From positions 186,001 through 250,000 of the forward strand of contig OZ244838.1 of the NCBI GenBank assembly GCA_965220695.1: a stretch of 64,000 bases of DNA, read 5' to 3'. A program made the position numbers and the translations under genes. Position 1 is the first letter of the stretch; the number at the start of each line of letters is the position of its first letter. Origin of the DNA: UBA9620 sp965220695. Lineage in GTDB: Bacteria; Acidobacteriota; Vicinamibacteria; Vicinamibacterales; UBA8438. The notes below the pieces were generated by a model. It was not told the DNA's origin. It ran no database searches and saw only the letters and a list, made by a program, of their open reading frames with translations. Below, piece after piece: positions 34,552 through 43,863 of this stretch.

Positions 34552-35850
34552 TCAACGCCTCCGGCGGGCGGTTGCGCGGCTCGCCGACAGCAGCTCGCCG
34601 ACGAGAACGATCGATCCGGTGACGCACACCGTGACGGCCGCTCGCCGGGCGGCGGCCAGTGCGTCGCCCGGATGAGCCACGTCCGTGACCGGTATCGGCC
34701 CGGCGAGCCGCCGCACCCGAGCCGCCAATTCCGCGGCCGGGACGGCGCGCGATGTGCCGGGCGCCGTGCAGAATAGGCGAGTGGCGTTGGGGATCAACGC
34801 CGACACGATACCGTCCACATCCTTGTCATCCATCACTCCCAGCACGATCGGCAGACCGCCTGGATAGACATCGTGCAGATAGGCGGCCAGGGTACGCGCC
34901 GCGGCGGGATTGTGGGCGGCGTCGAACAGGGTCTCGTCCGCACCGTTCGTTACGAAGTCAAGGCGCCCCGGCCAGACGACGTTCGACAGACCGGTGACGA
35001 TCGCATCCGGACTGACCGGCGCCCCGATGTCGCCGAGCGACTCCAGCAGTCTCACGGCGCCGATGGCGTTCGAGATCTGGTGCGCGCCTGCGAGCCCCAG
35101 CCTGAATTGCGGATAGGCGTGCCGCGGCGTCGTGAGTTGCACGTCGCTGCCGCGCACCGGCCGATGGACCGTGACCTGGGTGTCGCGCGCCGCCTCTATC
35201 AGGTGCGCCTCTCGCTGGCGGCAGATTGTGTCGAACAATGACAGCAGCTCCGGCCGCGACTCGGTCGTGATCACCAGCATGCCCGGTTTGATGATGCCGG
35301 CCTTCTCCCAGGCGATCTCTTCGAGGGTGTCGCCCAGATATTCCCGGTGTTCGAGGCCGATGGAGGTGATGACACCGGCGATGGGGGCAGTGACGTTCGT
35401 GGCGTCGAATCGCCCGCCGAGCCCCACCTCAAGCAACGCGAGATCGACGCGGTTCCGGCGAAACCAGGAGAGGGCGATCGCGGTCGTGACTTCGAAGAAT
35501 GTCGCGGGCCGCGGTAATCGGCCCTCGGCCACGAGCCGGTCGACGAGACCGAGCAGGGTGCCCGCCTCGCGGCGCAACGCCGATTCGGTGATGGGCACCC
35601 CGTTGATGACGAACCGTTCGGTGACCGACTGCAGGTGCGGTGAGGTGTACCGACCGACGCGGTATCCGGCGGCGCGCAACGCGGCATCGACCATCGCCAC
35701 CACGGATCCCTTCCCGTTGGTGCCTGCCACGATGACGCTGCGATACGACGACTGCGGATCATCCATCGCGCCGGTCAGGCGGCGGATGGTGTCGAGTCCC
35801 GGCTTGATGCCGAAACGCTCGAGCGCGAACAGGGAACTCAGTGAATCCAT
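34552..35850 (-). CDS. folC: Bifunctional folylpolyglutamate synthase / dihydrofolate synthase
   Basis: Mur-ligase-like ATPase of 432 residues that couples glutamate to dihydropteroate and extends the folate tail. P-loop IVAGTNGKGSVVAMVDAAL, the folate segment YTSPHLQSVTERFVING, the metal/ATP block LLEVGLGGRFDATNVT, ITSIGLEHREYLGDTLEEIA and KAGIIKPG, and the C-terminal DAAHNPAAARTLA are all typical. ATG 35850 is preferred; a TTG four codons upstream is in frame. It is first in the minus run folC-lptD-rmlA-rmlB-reductase, 88 bases ahead of lptD. accD, its frequent neighbour, is absent. Confidence 0.94.
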   Translation of the reverse strand: MDSLSSLFALERFGIKPGLDTIRRLTGAMDDPQSSYRSVIVAGTNGKGSVVAMVDAALRAAGYRVGRYTSPHLQSVTERFVINGVPITESALRREAGTLLGLVDRLVAEGRLPRPATFFEVTTAIALSWFRRNRVDLALLEVGLGGRFDATNVTAPIAGVITSIGLEHREYLGDTLEEIAWEKAGIIKPGMLVITTESRPELLSLFDTICRQREAHLIEAARDTQVTVHRPVRGSDVQLTTPRHAYPQFRLGLAGAHQISNAIGAVRLLESLGDIGAPVSPDAIVTGLSNVVWPGRLDFVTNGADETLFDAAHNPAAARTLAAYLHDVYPGGLPIVLGVMDDKDVDGIVSALIPNATRLFCTAPGTSRAVPAAELAARVRRLAGPIPVTDVAHPGDALAAARRAAVTVCVTGSIVLVGELLSASRATARRRR

Positions 35851-36031
35851 CGGGCGGCCCAACTCGCTGGTAGCGAGAATACTGCACCGTTCCCGATCCT
35901 GCAGCCTGTGCCGAAGGTGAGGGGCGTGCGCTCAGCGAACGAGGCACCTGCGTCGGGCCGGCGCGCATCCCGCCGCGCGTGGTTCGCCGAGAACCGCGTG
36001 ATATCATGCGCCGGACTTCCAGCCGACGCTG

Positions 36032-38236
36032 ATGACTCCCGTTCCTTGCAGAGGCCGTCAGATCGGCCTGCAGTCCACCGTGTGTCTGGCGCTCGTGCTC
36101 GCCGCGTGCGCCACCGCATCGCCACCGCCGCCGTCCAGCCCGGCCGTCGTCGCCGTGCCGCACGCACGGAAACTTGCATGGATTCTCCAACTCGAGGATC
36201 AGCGCCTGCTCCGCGACCCCTCGCTTGCCGAGTCTGCACCTCCGGCGCCGGAACCGCTATCCGATACGGCGGCTGAAGCGGGCAACGCACCAGCGGGCGC
36301 CGATGAGCTGGCGCCAGTCGAGCAGATCCCGTCCGCCATCCCCGACTTGCAGCGCCTGGCCGAGGACGCCAGCGCCGCCATTCGCCGGCGGGCGGTGGTC
36401 GCGATTGGCAGGGTGGGTCTGAACGATGGTGTCGAGACTCTGATCAACGCGCTGTCCGATCCGCAGATGGAGATCCGGGAGTCTGCTGCGTTCGGACTGG
36501 GTCTCATCGGCGATCCGGCCGGTATCGAGCCTCTGGTGGCGGCGCTCGACGATGGATCGCCGGTCGTGCAGGCCAGGGCCGCGCAAGCACTCGCACTGCT
36601 GAACGCCACCGCCGCCGTCGACGCGATTCAGGCGATGGCCGCGAGACACGTCACCGAAGCGTATGACGTCGATCCGGAGGAGCTTGCGTATCCGCTGGCA
36701 CCCCGCATCGAAGCGTTTCGATCCGGTCTGTATGCGCTCGCGTCGCTGGGAGCCTACGACGCGCTGGCCGACACGGTGCTCACCGAAGACGGCGGCCCGA
36801 TTCTCTGGTGGTGGCCCGTCACCCACGCGCTGGGACATGCCGGCGACCCCAGAGCGGTCGGGCCATTGAGCACGCTGGCGGGCATACAGGGCAGTATCGG
36901 CGTCGCCATCGCCGCCAGGGGACTCGGCGCCCTGGGCGAGAGCGCGGCGTTGCCGGCGTTGTTGAAGCTGCTCGATCCGCGACAACGCGATGTGCGGGTG
37001 ATCACCAGTGCCGTTCGGGCCATCGCGGAACTCGGTGACGCCGGGGCGGCGCCGGACCTGCATCGGCTGCTGCGGATCCCGGAACTCGATCCGGCGCTGT
37101 TGCTCGAGGTGGTCGAGGCGCTGATCGCCGTTGATGCACCGGATTCGACCGGGCTCATGTTAGAGCTGCTTACCCACAGGTCGCCGTCGCTGCGCGGCGC
37201 GGCGCTGCGGGGCCTCGCGAGGCTGGACCCCGAGAGCTTCCTGCTGGCGCTCTCGGGCCTGCCCCCGGACCCGGTGTGGCAGGTGCGGGCCGATCTGGCG
37301 GCGTCGTTGGCGCTCGTGCCTCCGGAGGTCGCCGCCTTCCGCCTTGGCATGCTGCTCGAGGATCAGGACCGCCGGGTGATCCCCTCGGTGCTGCGGGCGC
37401 TGGTCGAGGTTCGCGCTCCTACCGCAGCGGAGGTGTTGCTGGCCCACCTTTCGGATGCCGACATCGTCGTTCGAAAAACCGCCGCGACGCTCTTGGGCGA
37501 GCTCGAATCGAGGCAGGCGATCGAGCCGCTGGCGGCCGCCTATCGTGACGCGGTCGAACCGCACTATCTGGCGCGGGCGGCGGCGATTGATGCGTTGGCC
37601 CGTATCGGCGGGACCACCGCCGCGGACACGTTGCGGGCCGCGCTCGATGATGCCGACTGGGCGGTGCGCGTCCGCGCGGCGACGCACCTCGCGGCGCTCG
37701 ATCCCGCCTCCGACGCCGCGATCGCCATCCGGCCTGCGCCGTCGCGGTTTCCCCTCGAGGCGTATCGCGCGCCGGAGTTGACTGCTCCAACCGTCTCGCC
37801 ACACGTCTACATCGATACGGACCGGGGCACGATTCAGATTGAACTGGCGGTCAACGAAGCGCCGCTCACCTGCGACAATTTCATGCGGCTCGCGCGCTCC
37901 GGGTACTACAACGGGCTGTCGGTGCATCGGGTCGTTCCGAACTATGTGGTGCAGGCGGGAGATCCGCGCGGCGACAGCGAGGGTGGGCCCGGCCATACGA
38001 TCCGCGACGAGTTGAGCCCGCTGCCCTATCTGCGCGGTACCGTCGGGATGGCGCTCGACTGGGCCGACACCGGCGGAAGCCAGTTCTTCATCACCACGAC
38101 GCCGCAACCGCAACTGGATGCGCGCTACCCTGCGTTCGGACGCGTGATTGCAGGGATGGACATCGTCGACCAGCTCCGGCCCGGCGATGTCATGCGCCAG
38201 GTGCGGGTCTGGGACGGCACCACGCCGCAACCGTAA
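36032..38236 (+). CDS. Lipoprotein with HEAT repeats fused to a cyclophilin-type prolyl isomerase
   Basis: A 734-residue exported protein. The signal sequence ends in a lipobox (LVLAAC, Cys about residue 26), so it should be lipid-anchored. After a Pro/Ala-rich linker, about 12-14 HEAT/PBS-type repeats (95-575) follow, for example AFGLGLIGDPAGIEPLVAAL. The C-terminal 150 residues are a cyclophilin: IDTDRGTIQIELAVNEAPLT, NGLSVHRVVPNYVVQAGDPR (catalytic Arg), and GGSQFFITTTPQPQLDARYP. The Trp of human CypA is not conserved, as in most bacterial forms. A periplasmic folding role for outer-membrane or secreted proteins, with the solenoid as client or partner platform, is inference. It is divergent from folC. 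Confidence 0.88.
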   Translation: MTPVPCRGRQIGLQSTVCLALVLAACATASPPPPSSPAVVAVPHARKLAWILQLEDQRLLRDPSLAESAPPAPEPLSDTAAEAGNAPAGADELAPVEQIPSAIPDLQRLAEDASAAIRRRAVVAIGRVGLNDGVETLINALSDPQMEIRESAAFGLGLIGDPAGIEPLVAALDDGSPVVQARAAQALALLNATAAVDAIQAMAARHVTEAYDVDPEELAYPLAPRIEAFRSGLYALASLGAYDALADTVLTEDGGPILWWWPVTHALGHAGDPRAVGPLSTLAGIQGSIGVAIAARGLGALGESAALPALLKLLDPRQRDVRVITSAVRAIAELGDAGAAPDLHRLLRIPELDPALLLEVVEALIAVDAPDSTGLMLELLTHRSPSLRGAALRGLARLDPESFLLALSGLPPDPVWQVRADLAASLALVPPEVAAFRLGMLLEDQDRRVIPSVLRALVEVRAPTAAEVLLAHLSDADIVVRKTAATLLGELESRQAIEPLAAAYRDAVEPHYLARAAAIDALARIGGTTAADTLRAALDDADWAVRVRAATHLAALDPASDAAIAIRPAPSRFPLEAYRAPELTAPTVSPHVYIDTDRGTIQIELAVNEAPLTCDNFMRLARSGYYNGLSVHRVVPNYVVQAGDPRGDSEGGPGHTIRDELSPLPYLRGTVGMALDWADTGGSQFFITTTPQPQLDARYPAFGRVIAGMDIVDQLRPGDVMRQVRVWDGTTPQP

Positions 38237-38363
38237 CCTCCGGGCGACGCGCGCACATTGGGCAACCGATGGCGGCGCCGCATCCCATCGACTCGAAACG
38301 GGAACGAGCCTTGCGTTCCTGGGCGTCCTTCACTGTGGCGTCCGTGGTGGTCATCTGCGCGAC

Positions 38364-39530
38364 TCACAACAGGTTGGTGCGAATGTCTTTTTTTTCTGCG
38401 TGCCGTTCCAGCGCGAGTTCGATCAGGCGGTCCAGCATCGCCGGGTAGCTCAGGCCGCTGGCTTCCCACATCTTTGCGAACATGCTGATCGTCGTGAAGC
38501 CGGGATGGGTGTTGATCTCGTTCACGAACAGCTCGCCGGTATCCGGCTGCAGCAGGAAGTCGACGCGTGCCATCCCCTCGCTGTCGATGGCGCGAAACGC
38601 CTCCAGGGCCAGCCGCTGAATCTCTGCCGTCCGTTCCGGAGGCACGTCGGCCGGAATCCTGGTGACCGATGCCTCGTCGAGATATTTCGCCTTGTAGTCG
38701 TAGAAATCACCCGCCGGGATGATCTCGCCAGGGACCGACGCAGCGGGGTGGTGGTTGCCCAGTACGGCGCACTCGATCTCGCGACAGGGCGTCACGCCTT
38801 CTTCGATGACGATCTTGCGGTCGAACTGCGCCGCAAGGTCGATGGCGTCGGCAAGCGCCGCCTGATCGCCCACGCGCGAGACGCCGACGCTCGACCCGAG
38901 ATTGGCTGGTTTGACGAACACCGGGAATCGAAGCTGGCGCGCCAGCTCGGACAGCAACGCCTCCGGGTCGGCGCGCCACTGGCGCCGGGTACAGACCTGG
39001 TGGGTGACGATCGGCAGATCCCGGGCCGCGAACAGGATCTTCATGACGGCCTTGTCCATGCCGACTGCTGACGCCAGGACCCCGGCGCCGACGTAGGGAA
39101 TTTGTGCGAGTTCGAGCAACCCCTGCAGCGTACCGTCTTCGCCGTAGGGCCCGTGCACGATGGGAAAGATGATGTCGAGCGCGAGTCCATTGATGACTGC
39201 TGCACCCGCACGTTGGCGATCCCCGGTCTCTCCCGCGCGCTCCATCGTAAGCAGGGTTTCGTCGCTCGGGTGCGTCACCAGAAGGACCTGCCGCTCGGAC
39301 CGGCTCCCTTGCGGCGTGTTCAGCCGCGCCTGCCCGATCGTCTCGGCGGCCGATGTAATCGCTGGCGGTCGGTCCGCGAGACTCCACTGCCCGCTGCGCT
39401 CGATTCTGAGCGGCACCGGCTCGTAGCGCGCAGGGTCCAGATTGCTGACGATCGAGGCGGCCGACGCCAGCGACACCTCGTGCTCGCTCGAGCAGCCGCC
39501 GTAGACCACGCCGATGCGAAGGCGTTTCAC
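38364..39530 (-). CDS. ddl: D-alanine--D-alanine ligase
   Basis: ATP-grasp ligase of 388 residues that makes the D-Ala-D-Ala end of the peptidoglycan stem. N-terminal GVVYGGCSSEHEVSLASAAS, then PIVHGPYGEDGTLQGLLEL with PYVGAGVLASAVGMDKAVMK. The ATP region has FPVFVKPANLGSSVGVSRV, and the catalytic C-terminal block is FVNEINTHPGFTTISMFAKM. A spacer of about 35 residues (65-110) is longer than in E. coli DdlB. It begins at GTG and faces tgt. In many bacteria ddl stands between murC and ftsQ; here it is 34 kb away from that cluster. Confidence 0.95.
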   Translation of the reverse strand: MKRLRIGVVYGGCSSEHEVSLASAASIVSNLDPARYEPVPLRIERSGQWSLADRPPAITSAAETIGQARLNTPQGSRSERQVLLVTHPSDETLLTMERAGETGDRQRAGAAVINGLALDIIFPIVHGPYGEDGTLQGLLELAQIPYVGAGVLASAVGMDKAVMKILFAARDLPIVTHQVCTRRQWRADPEALLSELARQLRFPVFVKPANLGSSVGVSRVGDQAALADAIDLAAQFDRKIVIEEGVTPCREIECAVLGNHHPAASVPGEIIPAGDFYDYKAKYLDEASVTRIPADVPPERTAEIQRLALEAFRAIDSEGMARVDFLLQPDTGELFVNEINTHPGFTTISMFAKMWEASGLSYPAMLDRLIELALERHAEKKDIRTNLL

Positions 39531-39613
39531 AGGGTCTTGGCCATCAGGGACGTGCGTACACGGGTTCGAGGTGGCCGGGTGTGGTCCCGAATATTCCGTG
39601 TTCCAACTCTGTG

Positions 39614-39619
39614 TAGTAT
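39614..39619 (+). promoter_or_regulatory. Putative -10 box (TAGTAT) immediately before tgt
   Basis: TAGTAT ends six bases before the tgt GTG (39626), the same tight spacing as at thiC. The site TAGTATAC also reads as TATACT on the minus strand and could serve ddl. No -35 is obvious in either direction. Confidence 0.3.
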
Positions 39620-39625
39620 ACGGGA

Positions 39626-40789
39626 GTGTCCGGACGGTGCCCGTTTCGAGTGACCCATCGCGCCGAGGGCGCGCGGGCGGGCGAGTTCCAGACCCCGCAC
39701 GGCGCCGTCCACACCCCGGCGTTCGCCCCGGTCGGCACGCGCGGCGCCGTCAAGGGGGTGACGCACCGGGATCTTCTCGATCTTGGCGTCGAGATGATCC
39801 TGGCCAATACCTATCACCTGCACCTGCGGCCGGGTGCGCCCCTGGTGGGGCGTGCCGGCGGGCTGCACAGTTTCATCGGCTGGGACCGGCCGCTGCTCAC
39901 CGACAGCGGCGGTTACCAGGTGTTCAGTCTTGGCGATCGGAGGACGATCGATGAAGACGGGGTGACCTTCAGATCGCATCTCGACGGCAGTCTGCAACGG
40001 CTGACCCCTGAGTGTGCGGCCGACATTCAGAGCCAGCTCGGCGCCGACATCGCCATGGTCTTCGATGAGTGCACCAGCTTTCCCGTATCGGAGTCCGAGG
40101 CGCGGCGCTCGATGGAGCGCACGCTGCGATGGGCACGACGCGGGCGCGACCGGTTCCTGGCGACGGTCGAGCATCCTGCCGCGCTCGATGGTGAGATGAC
40201 CAACCCGGGGCAGGCCCAGTTCGGCATCGTGCAGGGCGGCGTGCACAAGGTATTGCGTGACGAGAGCGCACGTGAGTCGGTGGCGCTCGGTTTCGACGGG
40301 TTCGCGATCGGTGGTCTCAGCGTCGGTGAGCCGGTGGACGTGATGTACGATGTGGTGGAGCACACCGCGCCGTTGCTTCCCGACAATCGGGTCAGGTATC
40401 TGATGGGGACCGGCATGCCCGACGATCTGGTCGAGTGCGTGGCCCGGGGCATCGACCTGTTCGACTGTGTGCTGCCGACGCGGAATGCCAGGAACGGTCA
40501 ACTGTTCACGCGCGAGGGGCCGCTGTCGATCAAACAGTCGCGTTTTGCGGAGGATCCGCTGCCACCGGATCCGGCCTGCGATTGTTACACGTGCCGGCGG
40601 TATTCGCGGGCGTATCTGCGGCACCTGTACGTGACCGGAGAGATGACGGCAGGCACGCTCAACACGCTGCACAACCTCCACTACTACCTTGACTTGATGC
40701 GTCGAATGAGGGAAGCTGTCACGTTTGGCTCGTTCGGGTTATTCAGACAGCGGTTCCACGAGACGTTCTCTCGCCGACCCCAATCATGA
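39626..40789 (+). CDS. tgt: tRNA-guanine transglycosylase (queuine tRNA-ribosyltransferase)
   Basis: Exchanges guanine-34 for preQ1 in tRNAs with GUN anticodons (387 residues). Catalytic Asp regions DSGGYQVFSLGD and LFDCVLPTRNARNGQLFT, the recognition block FGIVQGGVHKVLRDESA with GFAIGGLSVGEP, and the zinc site ACDCYTCRRYSRAYLRHLY are all present. Start is GTG. The stop overlaps the yajC start (ATGA). The order tgt-yajC-secD-secF is the classic arrangement in many phyla; queA is not adjacent. Confidence 0.97.
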   Translation: MSGRCPFRVTHRAEGARAGEFQTPHGAVHTPAFAPVGTRGAVKGVTHRDLLDLGVEMILANTYHLHLRPGAPLVGRAGGLHSFIGWDRPLLTDSGGYQVFSLGDRRTIDEDGVTFRSHLDGSLQRLTPECAADIQSQLGADIAMVFDECTSFPVSESEARRSMERTLRWARRGRDRFLATVEHPAALDGEMTNPGQAQFGIVQGGVHKVLRDESARESVALGFDGFAIGGLSVGEPVDVMYDVVEHTAPLLPDNRVRYLMGTGMPDDLVECVARGIDLFDCVLPTRNARNGQLFTREGPLSIKQSRFAEDPLPPDPACDCYTCRRYSRAYLRHLYVTGEMTAGTLNTLHNLHYYLDLMRRMREAVTFGSFGLFRQRFHETFSRRPQS

Positions 40790-41151
40790 ATCTTGGTTAT
40801 TCGATGTCCGTTGGTATGCCGGTGGTGTTTGCGATGGCGCCCCCTGCTCAGGGCGGTGCGGCGCCGGTCTGGGTGCAGTTCCTGCCCTTCGCGTTGATTC
40901 TGGCCATCTTCTACTTCATCATTCTGCTTCCGATGCGGAAACGTCAGAAGAAGGTGCAACTGTTCCGCGATGCGTTGAAGGTCGGCGACCGGATCATCAC
41001 GACCAGCGGTTTTTATGGCAGCATCACCAAGCTGAACGACCGGTCGGTGCAGCTCCAGGTCGCCGACAAGGTGCGGGTCGAGGTGTCGCGGGCCTCGATC
41101 GGCGGCTATCAGGGAGAGGATCCGGTCGTGCAGGACTCCGGCTCGATGTAG
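40786..41151 (+). CDS. yajC: YajC, SecDF-associated membrane protein
   Basis: Small inner-membrane subunit (121 residues) of the SecDF-YajC complex that aids preprotein translocation. One membrane helix (about 30-52; FLPFALILAIFYFIILLPMR) is followed by the conserved cytoplasmic block RKRQKKVQLFRDALKVGDRI then ITTSGFYGSITKL. The N-terminus is about 15 residues longer than E. coli YajC and Pro/Ala-rich. Coupled to tgt by ATGA overlap and followed by secD 40 bases later. Confidence 0.95.
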   Translation: MNLGYSMSVGMPVVFAMAPPAQGGAAPVWVQFLPFALILAIFYFIILLPMRKRQKKVQLFRDALKVGDRIITTSGFYGSITKLNDRSVQLQVADKVRVEVSRASIGGYQGEDPVVQDSGSM

Positions 41152-41193
41152 GCCGCGGCCAGTCAGGGCAGGCTTGGACAGGCGGATGGTGTG

Positions 41194-42759
41194 ATGGGAA
41201 AGAAACTGCGCTGGAAGGCGCTGGTGATAATCGGAGTGGTGGCGGCGGCCGTGTTCGCGGTACTGCCTCCGGAAGAGCGGATCAAGCTCGGCCTCGATCT
41301 TCGCGGCGGGGTGCACCTGGTGCTGCGGGTGCAGACCGACGACGCCCTGAGGGTCGAGGCCGAGACGAGCGCCGAGCAGTTGAACGAGCAGGTCGGGCTC
41401 GACGGCATCGTCCTCGAGTCGGTGAGCGCCACGAGCCCAACGGAAATCCGCGTGGCAGGGGTGCCGCCCGAACGCGATCAGGAATTCCGCGCCCTCGCCG
41501 ACGATCTGCTCCAGGTGTCCTACGACCGCGAGTCCATGGCCGGCGGCGACTATGTCTTCCGGATGCTGCCGGGCATCGAACGGCAGTTTCGCGAGGACTC
41601 GGTGCGGGAGGCGTTGCAGACGATCGAGCGCCGGGTCAACGAACTGGGTGTGGCCGAGCCGATCGTGGCGCCGCACGGAACGGCGGGCGATCAGATTCTG
41701 GTGCAGTTGCCGGGCGTGGAAGATGTGGCCGGCGCGAAGGAGATCATCCGCTCCACCGGGCTGCTCGAGCTCAAGCTGGTGGAAGAAGGACCGGCGCCCT
41801 CCCGCGAGTTTCTGCTGCAGACGAGGAACGGTGTCGTGCCGGGCGACATGGAAATACTGTCCGGGGCCGACGAAACACTGGGTGCGGCGCCTGGATCGAC
41901 CGTCTACTACCTCGTACGGCGCGTGGCGGCAGTGACGGGGCGAGACCTGCGTAACGCGCGACCGACGCTGGACGAGTTCAACCAACCGGCGATCAGCTTC
42001 TCGTTCAACCGGGAGGGCGCCAGGAAGTTCGGGAACTTCACCGGTTCGAGTGTGGGACGCAATCTGGCGATCATCATGGACAGCCGGGTCTACTCGGCTC
42101 CCGTGATCGAAGAGCGTATTTCCAATGAGGGCCGCATCACCGGCACCTTCACCCAGGCAGAAGCCTCGGATCTGGCGCTGATTCTGCGGTCGGGCGCCTT
42201 GCCGGCCTCGCTTACCTATCTCGAAGAGCGGACCGTCGGGCCGACGCTGGGCGCCGACTCGGTGCGGGCGGGCATGACCGCCTCGGTGGCGGGTCTGATC
42301 GTTGTGGCGTTGTTCATGCTGGCCTACTACCGGTTGTCCGGCATCAACGCGATCATCGCCGTCGTGCTGAACCTGCTCATCATGCTGGCCTGCATGGGCT
42401 ACATCGGCGCGGTGCTCACGCTGCCCGGCATCGCCGGCTTCATCCTGACGATCGGCATGGGAGTCGACTGCAACGTCCTGATCTTCGAACGCATCAAGGA
42501 AGAGCTCGTGTCGGCCCGGGGCGTTCGGGCCGCCGTTTCGGCCGGGTTCGATCGGGTCTTCCTGACGATTGTCGATACCCATATCTCGTCGCTCATCGCG
42601 GCGGCCTTCCTGTTTCAGTTCGGATCGGGGCCGATCAAGGGGTTCGCGACCACCCTGTTCTTCGGCCTCCTGTCGAACGTGTTCACGGCGGTGTTCGTGT
42701 CGCGCACCCTGTTCGAGGCGATCTTGACACGCCGCCGTGAAGCCACGCTGAGCATCTAG
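41194..42759 (+). CDS. secD: SecD, protein translocase accessory subunit
   Basis: RND-like inner-membrane protein of 521 residues that uses the proton motive force to help pull preproteins through SecYEG. Helix 1 (about 9-24) leads to KLGLDLRGGVHLVLRVQ, the P1 periplasmic domain with RRVNELGVAEPIVAPHG and LVQLPGVEDVAGAKEII, and then five C-terminal helices with GPTLGADSVRAGMTASVAGL and FILTIGMGVDCNVLIFERIK, the latter with the conserved Asp and Glu-Arg. GTG 41191 and ATG 41194 are adjacent possible starts. secF follows 35 bases later. Confidence 0.96.
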   Translation: MGKKLRWKALVIIGVVAAAVFAVLPPEERIKLGLDLRGGVHLVLRVQTDDALRVEAETSAEQLNEQVGLDGIVLESVSATSPTEIRVAGVPPERDQEFRALADDLLQVSYDRESMAGGDYVFRMLPGIERQFREDSVREALQTIERRVNELGVAEPIVAPHGTAGDQILVQLPGVEDVAGAKEIIRSTGLLELKLVEEGPAPSREFLLQTRNGVVPGDMEILSGADETLGAAPGSTVYYLVRRVAAVTGRDLRNARPTLDEFNQPAISFSFNREGARKFGNFTGSSVGRNLAIIMDSRVYSAPVIEERISNEGRITGTFTQAEASDLALILRSGALPASLTYLEERTVGPTLGADSVRAGMTASVAGLIVVALFMLAYYRLSGINAIIAVVLNLLIMLACMGYIGAVLTLPGIAGFILTIGMGVDCNVLIFERIKEELVSARGVRAAVSAGFDRVFLTIVDTHISSLIAAAFLFQFGSGPIKGFATTLFFGLLSNVFTAVFVSRTLFEAILTRRREATLSI

Positions 42760-42794
42760 CGAGACACTGCACCTCGGCTTGACCAAGAGAACGC

Positions 42795-43790
42795 ATGCCG
42801 ATTCTCAAGAATCCGAATTTCGATTTTCTGAAATGGCGCGGGCCCGCGTTGGGACTGTCGTCGTTGATCATCGTGGCCGGTGCGATCGCGGTCGCCCTGC
42901 AGGGCGGCCTCGCTCTCGGCATCGATTTTTCCGGTGGCACGATCGTCATCGTGCGGTTCGACACGCCGGTGACGGAAGACGTCGTGCGCAACGTCATCGG
43001 CGGTGTCGTCGACGAAGCCGTGGTGCAGCAGTACGGCGATGCCGAGAGCAACGAGATCCTGATCCGGTTGCCGCAGGGAGGGGCTGAAGAAGGGGCCAGC
43101 CTCGAGGAAGGGGCGATTGCCGTCAGGGCGGCGCTCGCGCAAAGCGCCATCGGGGGATTCACGGTCGTCGGTCAGGAGCTCGTCGGTCCGGTTATCGGAC
43201 AGGAGCTTCAGCGCCGCGGCATCAACGCCTTCGTGTTCGCGCTGGCGGGCATCCTCGTTTACATCGGCGTCCGATTCCGCTTCAGCTTCGGCCTGGGGGC
43301 CATCATCGCCGTGGCCCACGACATTCTCATCACGCTCGCGATGTTGACGTTCTTCGGTTACGACCTGTCGCTGAACGTCGTCGCGGCCATGCTCACGATT
43401 GCCGGCTACTCGGTGAACGACTCGATTGTCGTCTTCGACCGCGTGCGTGAGAACCTCCGCCAGCTTCGCCGCGATGCGTTCGACACGCTGGTGAACACCA
43501 GCATCAATCAGACACTGAGCCGGACCATCATCACGTCCGGAACGACCACGTTCGCGGTGCTGGCGTTGTTCATCGCCGGCGGCGAGGTGCTGCGCGGCTT
43601 CGCCTTCACGATGCTTGTCGGTGTGATCAGCGGGACCTACTCGACGATTTTCATCGCGGCCGCCGCGGCTATCGTCATCAGCGAGCGTCGCGCGTCTCGT
43701 CGCATTGAGAGCATGGAGCGGTCCGCCGCGGCGTCGAAATCGAAGACGAAGCGCCGTCCAAGAAAGGGTCGCGCGCGGGTGCGCGCCTGA
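42795..43790 (+). CDS. secF: SecF, protein translocase accessory subunit
   Basis: Partner of SecD (331 residues). FDFLKWRGPALGLSSLIIVA begins helix 1, followed by the SecF signature ALGIDFSGGTIVIVRFD. The membrane domain has FRFSFGLGAIIAVAHDILIT, LTIAGYSVNDSIVVFDRVRE with the conserved Asp, and NTSINQTLSRTIITSGTT. The last 30 residues are a strongly basic tail (SKSKTKRRPRKGRARVRA), longer and more basic than usual, which may touch the ribosome or lipids; that is inference. The next gene, uppP, is 73 bases away and may be separate. Confidence 0.96.
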   Translation: MPILKNPNFDFLKWRGPALGLSSLIIVAGAIAVALQGGLALGIDFSGGTIVIVRFDTPVTEDVVRNVIGGVVDEAVVQQYGDAESNEILIRLPQGGAEEGASLEEGAIAVRAALAQSAIGGFTVVGQELVGPVIGQELQRRGINAFVFALAGILVYIGVRFRFSFGLGAIIAVAHDILITLAMLTFFGYDLSLNVVAAMLTIAGYSVNDSIVVFDRVRENLRQLRRDAFDTLVNTSINQTLSRTIITSGTTTFAVLALFIAGGEVLRGFAFTMLVGVISGTYSTIFIAAAAAIVISERRASRRIESMERSAAASKSKTKRRPRKGRARVRA

Positions 43791-43863
43791 CCGTTCATGG
43801 ACGCCGGTGTGTGTCCGTGCCGGCCAACGCACGCGAAACGGACACTAACTCCATAGACGACAG

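Noticed and set aside
32361..34622. A 753-codon forward frame
   Set aside because: Antisense to lptD; the minus strand has clear family motifs and the forward product is arginine-rich and featureless, as expected for GC-rich shadow frames.
43811..43845. Terminator between secF and uppP
   Set aside because: An 8-bp stem (GTGTCCGT/ACGGACAC) with a 19-base loop and no U tract; too weak to call.
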